Shown piece after piece: positions 24,034 to 26,521 of a DNA stretch of 26,521 nucleotides. Below the pieces are notes generated by a model. It saw nothing but the letters and a program-made list of their open reading frames with translations, had not been told where the DNA came from and searched no databases. The stretch's first letter is position 1. Each line of letters starts with the position of its first letter. Source of the DNA: DATBWZ01 sp036514535 (lineage in GTDB: Bacteria; JAMCPX01; DATBWZ01); NCBI GenBank assembly GCA_036514535.1, contig DATBWZ010000050.1:1-26521 (forward strand), given 5' to 3'. The translations under genes were made by a program, and so were the position numbers.

Positions 24034-25089
24034 TCATCTTAGCTTTTCAAACAACATTATCAATCCCCTTGCTCCTTCCGAGGTAAGTTTCAATGCCTCT
24101 GCCGTAAGCACATGCAATTTATCAATTTCAGGGGTTTGCTTGCTTATAATTTTTTCAAACTCTTCTCCGGTCAAAGCCTGCCGCTTTTCCGAATTCAGCC
24201 ATTCACCGAAAACGTCCATGCACAAAGGAATCAGATTATGCGCCATTTTGCTGGAGGATATGGCTACTTTTATAGCAAGCGCACCGGCGCTGTCAGCCGG
24301 CATGGACTTTGCATTCGCTATATCATCGCGGAAAATCTCCGCATTGCCGCAATCCTCCATCTGAAGAATATTTGCCACAAAGGTCTCGTATGCAAAATGG
24401 TAGTTCTTGATTGCCTGCACCGTCCCGTTGAAAGGAGATCTCTTGTTAATAAGTTTAACTGGCAGCTGAAAGGTGTGAAATGGCTGTCCCATATCCATTA
24501 TGTAATGCATTGAACGTGCAAGTTCCCTGTAGGAGGCATATAAATTGCCTTTTCTGTATTCCATCAATGCTCTTTTAAAAAAATGTTCCGCTCTCTCTGG
24601 CGCCTCTCCCTGCGGGATAAAAATGAACGGTAAATGAAACGACCATGCTGGATAATACATGTGCCTGTAACCCTGACTCCCAGCCATAAATTTCTGGGCA
24701 AAGGATAAATTTAGATTCTTATCCATTCCCCAATCGGGTTCATCGGAGAAATTTATTAAAACCTCCAGCGCAGTAGTGGCTGCGACTGGCTCTTTCCCTT
24801 CAAATCCTTCATACCATCCTGAATCAAGGTCATAATTGATAAACTTATTGCAATCAACTTTATTATTTTTGAAATCAGGATTAGTATAAATTGGCGCATA
24901 TTCAGGATTAATAGAATCGTCTGGCGAAATTTCTGTAACAACCATCACGGAATTTATATCACTTTCGTTGTTTTGTATAGCATATTTTGTAATTAGATTA
25001 TGCCGCGCCCAGGCATGGAGGTTTAAAGGAAATAAAACGATTACCGGCAAAACTATAATTAATTTATACACAATATCGCTACGAAACAA
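24034..25089 (-). CDS. Secreted zinc-dependent phospholipase C/S1-P1-nuclease-like enzyme
   Basis: 351 residues, of the all-helical trinuclear-zinc fold. A signal peptide (1-26, ending LHA) would expose W27 as the new N-terminus, as in Bacillus phospholipase C where the terminal tryptophan binds zinc. Further ligand candidates: H30, D119, H143, the motif HxxxDxxxPxH as H195-D199-H205 (HYIMDMGQPFH) and HxxxE as H231-E235 (HFAYE). These match the conserved ligands in order and spacing. Substrate, phospholipid or nucleic acid, is not decidable. It begins with TTG at 25089, 11 bases after rpiB, with GGG at good distance. The conserved ligands argue that it is active. Confidence 0.85.
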   Translation of the reverse strand: MFRSDIVYKLIIVLPVIVLFPLNLHAWARHNLITKYAIQNNESDINSVMVVTEISPDDSINPEYAPIYTNPDFKNNKVDCNKFINYDLDSGWYEGFEGKEPVAATTALEVLINFSDEPDWGMDKNLNLSFAQKFMAGSQGYRHMYYPAWSFHLPFIFIPQGEAPERAEHFFKRALMEYRKGNLYASYRELARSMHYIMDMGQPFHTFQLPVKLINKRSPFNGTVQAIKNYHFAYETFVANILQMEDCGNAEIFRDDIANAKSMPADSAGALAIKVAISSSKMAHNLIPLCMDVFGEWLNSEKRQALTGEEFEKIISKQTPEIDKLHVLTAEALKLTSEGARGLIMLFEKLR

Positions 25090-25100
25090 ATGACATATCC

Positions 25101-25550
25101 CTACCTCTCTTTTTTCTCAATCTCTATGATTTTCTTTACCCTCCGGTCGTGCCTTCCACCCTCAAATTTAGCATTTAGCCACACATCAACAAGTTTCTTT
25201 GCAATTTCAGGGTCTGTGACCCTGCTGGAGAGACAGAGCACATTTGCGTCATTATGCTCCCTTGCCATTTGCGCCATAAATTCATTCACTGCCACTGCTG
25301 CGCGAACCCCGGGAAACTTATTTGCCGCAATGGACATGCCGATCCCTGTTCCACAGCAGAGGACGCCTTCCTTCAGTTCTCCGGCAGAAATCTTTTCTGC
25401 GAGCATCGCAGCATAATCAGGATAATCAACCGACTCAGTGTTATTTGTTCCGAGGTCAAGGACTTCGTACCCTTGCGCTTTTAAGAATTCCTTGATTTTT
25501 TCCTTTAACTCAAAACCCGCATGGTCTGATGCAATTGCAATCTTTTTCAT
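25101..25550 (-). CDS. rpiB: Ribose 5-phosphate isomerase B
   Basis: 149 residues from the ATG at 25550 (MKKIAIASDHAG). It interconverts ribose 5-phosphate and ribulose 5-phosphate. Active-site residues D9-H10, C66 in CCGTGIGMSIAANK and H99 in REHND are present. The frame continues upstream for 29 codons, but those residues (with a basic, non-conserved sequence) cover the promoter and are rejected as coding. There is no ribosome site; the -10 box ends 10 bases before the ATG. It is followed by the zinc enzyme gene, with an 11-base gap. Confidence 0.95.
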   Translation of the reverse strand: MKKIAIASDHAGFELKEKIKEFLKAQGYEVLDLGTNNTESVDYPDYAAMLAEKISAGELKEGVLCCGTGIGMSIAANKFPGVRAAVAVNEFMAQMAREHNDANVLCLSSRVTDPEIAKKLVDVWLNAKFEGGRHDRRVKKIIEIEKKER

Positions 25551-25560
25551 AATGTTTTTG

Positions 25561-25588
25561 ATTTTATTATTAAAAATTTTAAAGTCAA
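25561..25588 (-). promoter_or_regulatory. Promoter of rpiB, implying a very short or absent leader
   Basis: TTGACT at 25588-25583, 16-bp spacer, TAAAAT at 25566-25561. A start about 7 bases downstream leaves only about four bases before the ATG at 25550. Confidence 0.6.
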
Positions 25589-25660
25589 GAATTCTCTTCC
25601 CAGTTCGTCCTTTGGAATAGCGTATTTCGATGTCCAACCACTAAGGGTGGCAGTACAGCC

Positions 25661-26008
25661 CTATTTTTTAACTGACTTCAGGAGCTCTTCAATTTTTTCT
25701 TTAAGGACAGAGAGTTTGTCTTTAATTACAGACCAAACTATGCTCCAATTTACTCCAAAATAAAAGTGGATAATTTTATCCCTCATTCCAGCAATATCTT
25801 TCCATTCAACTTCACTATGCTTTTTCCTCAGTTCCTTAGAAAGATTTTTAACCGCTTCTCCTATTATTTCAAGATTACGAACCACAGCATCTTGTATTAC
25901 TATTTTCTGCAAAAACTCTTCATAACCCATTTCACCAACATAACCCTCAATTCTCTTTATTGCTTCTTTGATATCACATAGAAATTCTCTGTCTCCTCGT
26001 TTAGACAT
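25661..26008 (-). CDS. hepT: HEPN-domain HepT-like toxin (DUF86 family)
   Basis: 115 residues, mostly helical. The family RNase motif Rx4HxY is RDKIIHFY, in the context MRDKIIHFYFGVN, with the tyrosine that MntA-type antitoxins modify by AMPylation in a characterised pair. The gene overlaps the nucleotidyltransferase gene by 8 bases, giving the conserved two-gene order. Family knowledge predicts an RNase toxin; activity here is not shown. It is followed by about 70 bases without a gene before the rpiB promoter, holding only a weak hairpin with CCAC/GTGG arms. Confidence 0.88.
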   Translation of the reverse strand: MSKRGDREFLCDIKEAIKRIEGYVGEMGYEEFLQKIVIQDAVVRNLEIIGEAVKNLSKELRKKHSEVEWKDIAGMRDKIIHFYFGVNWSIVWSVIKDKLSVLKEKIEELLKSVKK

Positions 26009-26336
26009 ATACTAAACTCCTCTTAATTTCTTCTGCAACTTCCTTAACCCTTATGGTCTCTATGCCCTCAGAAGTTAAGATATCAACTTTTCTTCCGAAC
26101 AAACCTTCCAGATAAGCAGATAAATCCATATATGCATCAAAAAGCCCTTTGAAATCTTTTCCAAAAAGAGACAGATCAAATTCCGCAACTAAATCTATGT
26201 CGCTTTTTATGTTTTGTTCATCCCTCCCAAAAGAACCGAATAGACCAATCTTTTTCACACCATACTTTTCAAGAGTTCTTTTATTCTTTCTTAACTTCTC
26301 TATTATTTCATCTTTTGTCATTGTTTTTCTTTTCAT
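26001..26336 (-). CDS. mntA: MNT-type minimal nucleotidyltransferase, antitoxin of the HepT pair
   Basis: 111 residues of the polymerase-beta nucleotidyltransferase fold. The signature GSFGRDEQNIKSDIDLV (34-50) gives G34-S35 and the metal-binding pair D46 and D48, with the third acidic residue in VDIL at D85. In the characterised partner pair this enzyme adds AMP to HepT. The ATG at 26336 has GAGG eight bases upstream; M6 is a less likely start. It precedes hepT and shares its promoter. Such pairs are often mobile between genomes. Confidence 0.9.
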   Translation of the reverse strand: MKRKTMTKDEIIEKLRKNKRTLEKYGVKKIGLFGSFGRDEQNIKSDIDLVAEFDLSLFGKDFKGLFDAYMDLSAYLEGLFGRKVDILTSEGIETIRVKEVAEEIKRSLVYV

Positions 26337-26345
26337 TCTCGCTAC

Positions 26346-26365
26346 CTCATTAAAGACTCATTAAA
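26346..26365 (-). repeat. Tandem direct repeat in the mntA leader
   Basis: CTCATTAAA (plus strand) occurs twice, 11 bases apart, at 26346-26354 and 26357-26365. The copies lie between the -10 box and the ribosome site, and the one nearer mntA includes GAGG. One-turn spacing suggests a regulator-binding site. Confidence 0.5.
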
Positions 26366-26394
26366 ATTATACTATAAATAAAGGCAATTGTGAA
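26366..26394 (-). promoter_or_regulatory. Promoter of the mntA-hepT pair
   Basis: TTCACA at 26394-26389, 17-bp spacer, TATAAT at 26371-26366. Confidence 0.55.
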
Positions 26395-26418
26395 GACACT
26401 GTATAAGTCAAGTACTTT

Positions 26419-26488
26419 TGCGACATTCCTCCATTTTCTATAAGATATTCTATTGGGTTTTTTAATCCCATCAATCCCTAATGTCGCA
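26419..26488. repeat. Widely spaced 9-bp inverted repeat at the right edge
   Basis: TGCGACATT at 26419-26427 and AATGTCGCA at 26480-26488, 52 bases apart. The enclosed bases hold no gene. It could be a mobile-element end or a chance pair. The final 33 bases show nothing recognisable. Confidence 0.35.
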
Positions 26489-26521
26489 TACGGAGATTAA
26501 TTTTTTATTGATTCGTGAGAT

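Noticed and set aside
25551..25637. Upstream extension of rpiB by 29 codons
   Set aside because: The extra residues are not part of the RpiB fold and overlap a good promoter.

Overview
The window reads as chromosome from a Gram-negative bacterium with moderately AT-rich DNA and frequent TTG starts. Gram-negative traits are TolQ/TolR (ExbB/ExbD), an LpoB-type lipoprotein, exported proteins and a membrane-anchored periplasmic cytochrome c. NarG-type molybdoenzyme, MeaB with a B12-binding mutase subunit, HslVU and no 16S gene fit an anaerobe or facultative anaerobe from a lineage such as Nitrospirota, Schekmanbacteria-like or Deltaproteobacteria-like groups. The sequence does not settle which. 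Nearly everything is on the minus strand; only the RidA-MeaB pair is on the plus strand.

Layout, in rising coordinates. 1-4258: respiratory operon, transcribed leftwards: MarR-type regulator with a C-terminal cysteine cluster, membrane-anchored monoheme cytochrome c, then a NarG-family alpha subunit cut by the window edge. A consensus-like promoter with a perfect palindrome over the expected +1 precedes the regulator. 4321-4402: tRNA-Leu(CAA). 4450-8082: envelope and signalling operon (TolQ/ExbB, TolR/ExbD, FtsB-like divisome protein, GAF-GAF-GGDEF diguanylate cyclase). 8129-9486: SCP2-domain protein and an unrecognised 298-residue protein, separated by a strong terminator-like hairpin. 9593-11505: RidA and MeaB overlap on the plus strand and converge on a stand-alone B12-binding mutase subunit.

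11588-19010: seven tightly packed genes, xerC-hslV-hslU-REC/GAF/GAF-argB-argD-argF, most overlapping or separated by fewer than 10 bases. This couples recombinase, ATP-dependent protease, a signalling protein with no output domain, and arginine synthesis. 19119-19515: small Xre-type regulator with its own promoter and palindrome, directly after tRNA-Lys(CUU). 19531-21721: LpoB-like lipoprotein plus COG3014-like TPR protein, behind a perfect consensus promoter. 21763-23980: acyl-CoA dehydrogenase and MscS channel. 24034-25588: RpiB and a secreted zinc phospholipase C/P1-nuclease-like enzyme. 25661-26394: MNT nucleotidyltransferase/HEPN toxin-antitoxin pair. No stretch longer than about 235 bases lacks a gene.

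The most interesting points are the regulator-cytochrome-narG arrangement with its operator, three genes whose promoter lies so close to the start codon that a leaderless mRNA is implied, the hairpin ending 7 bases before an unrecognised gene's start, and the REC-GAF-GAF protein inside the protease/arginine operon.
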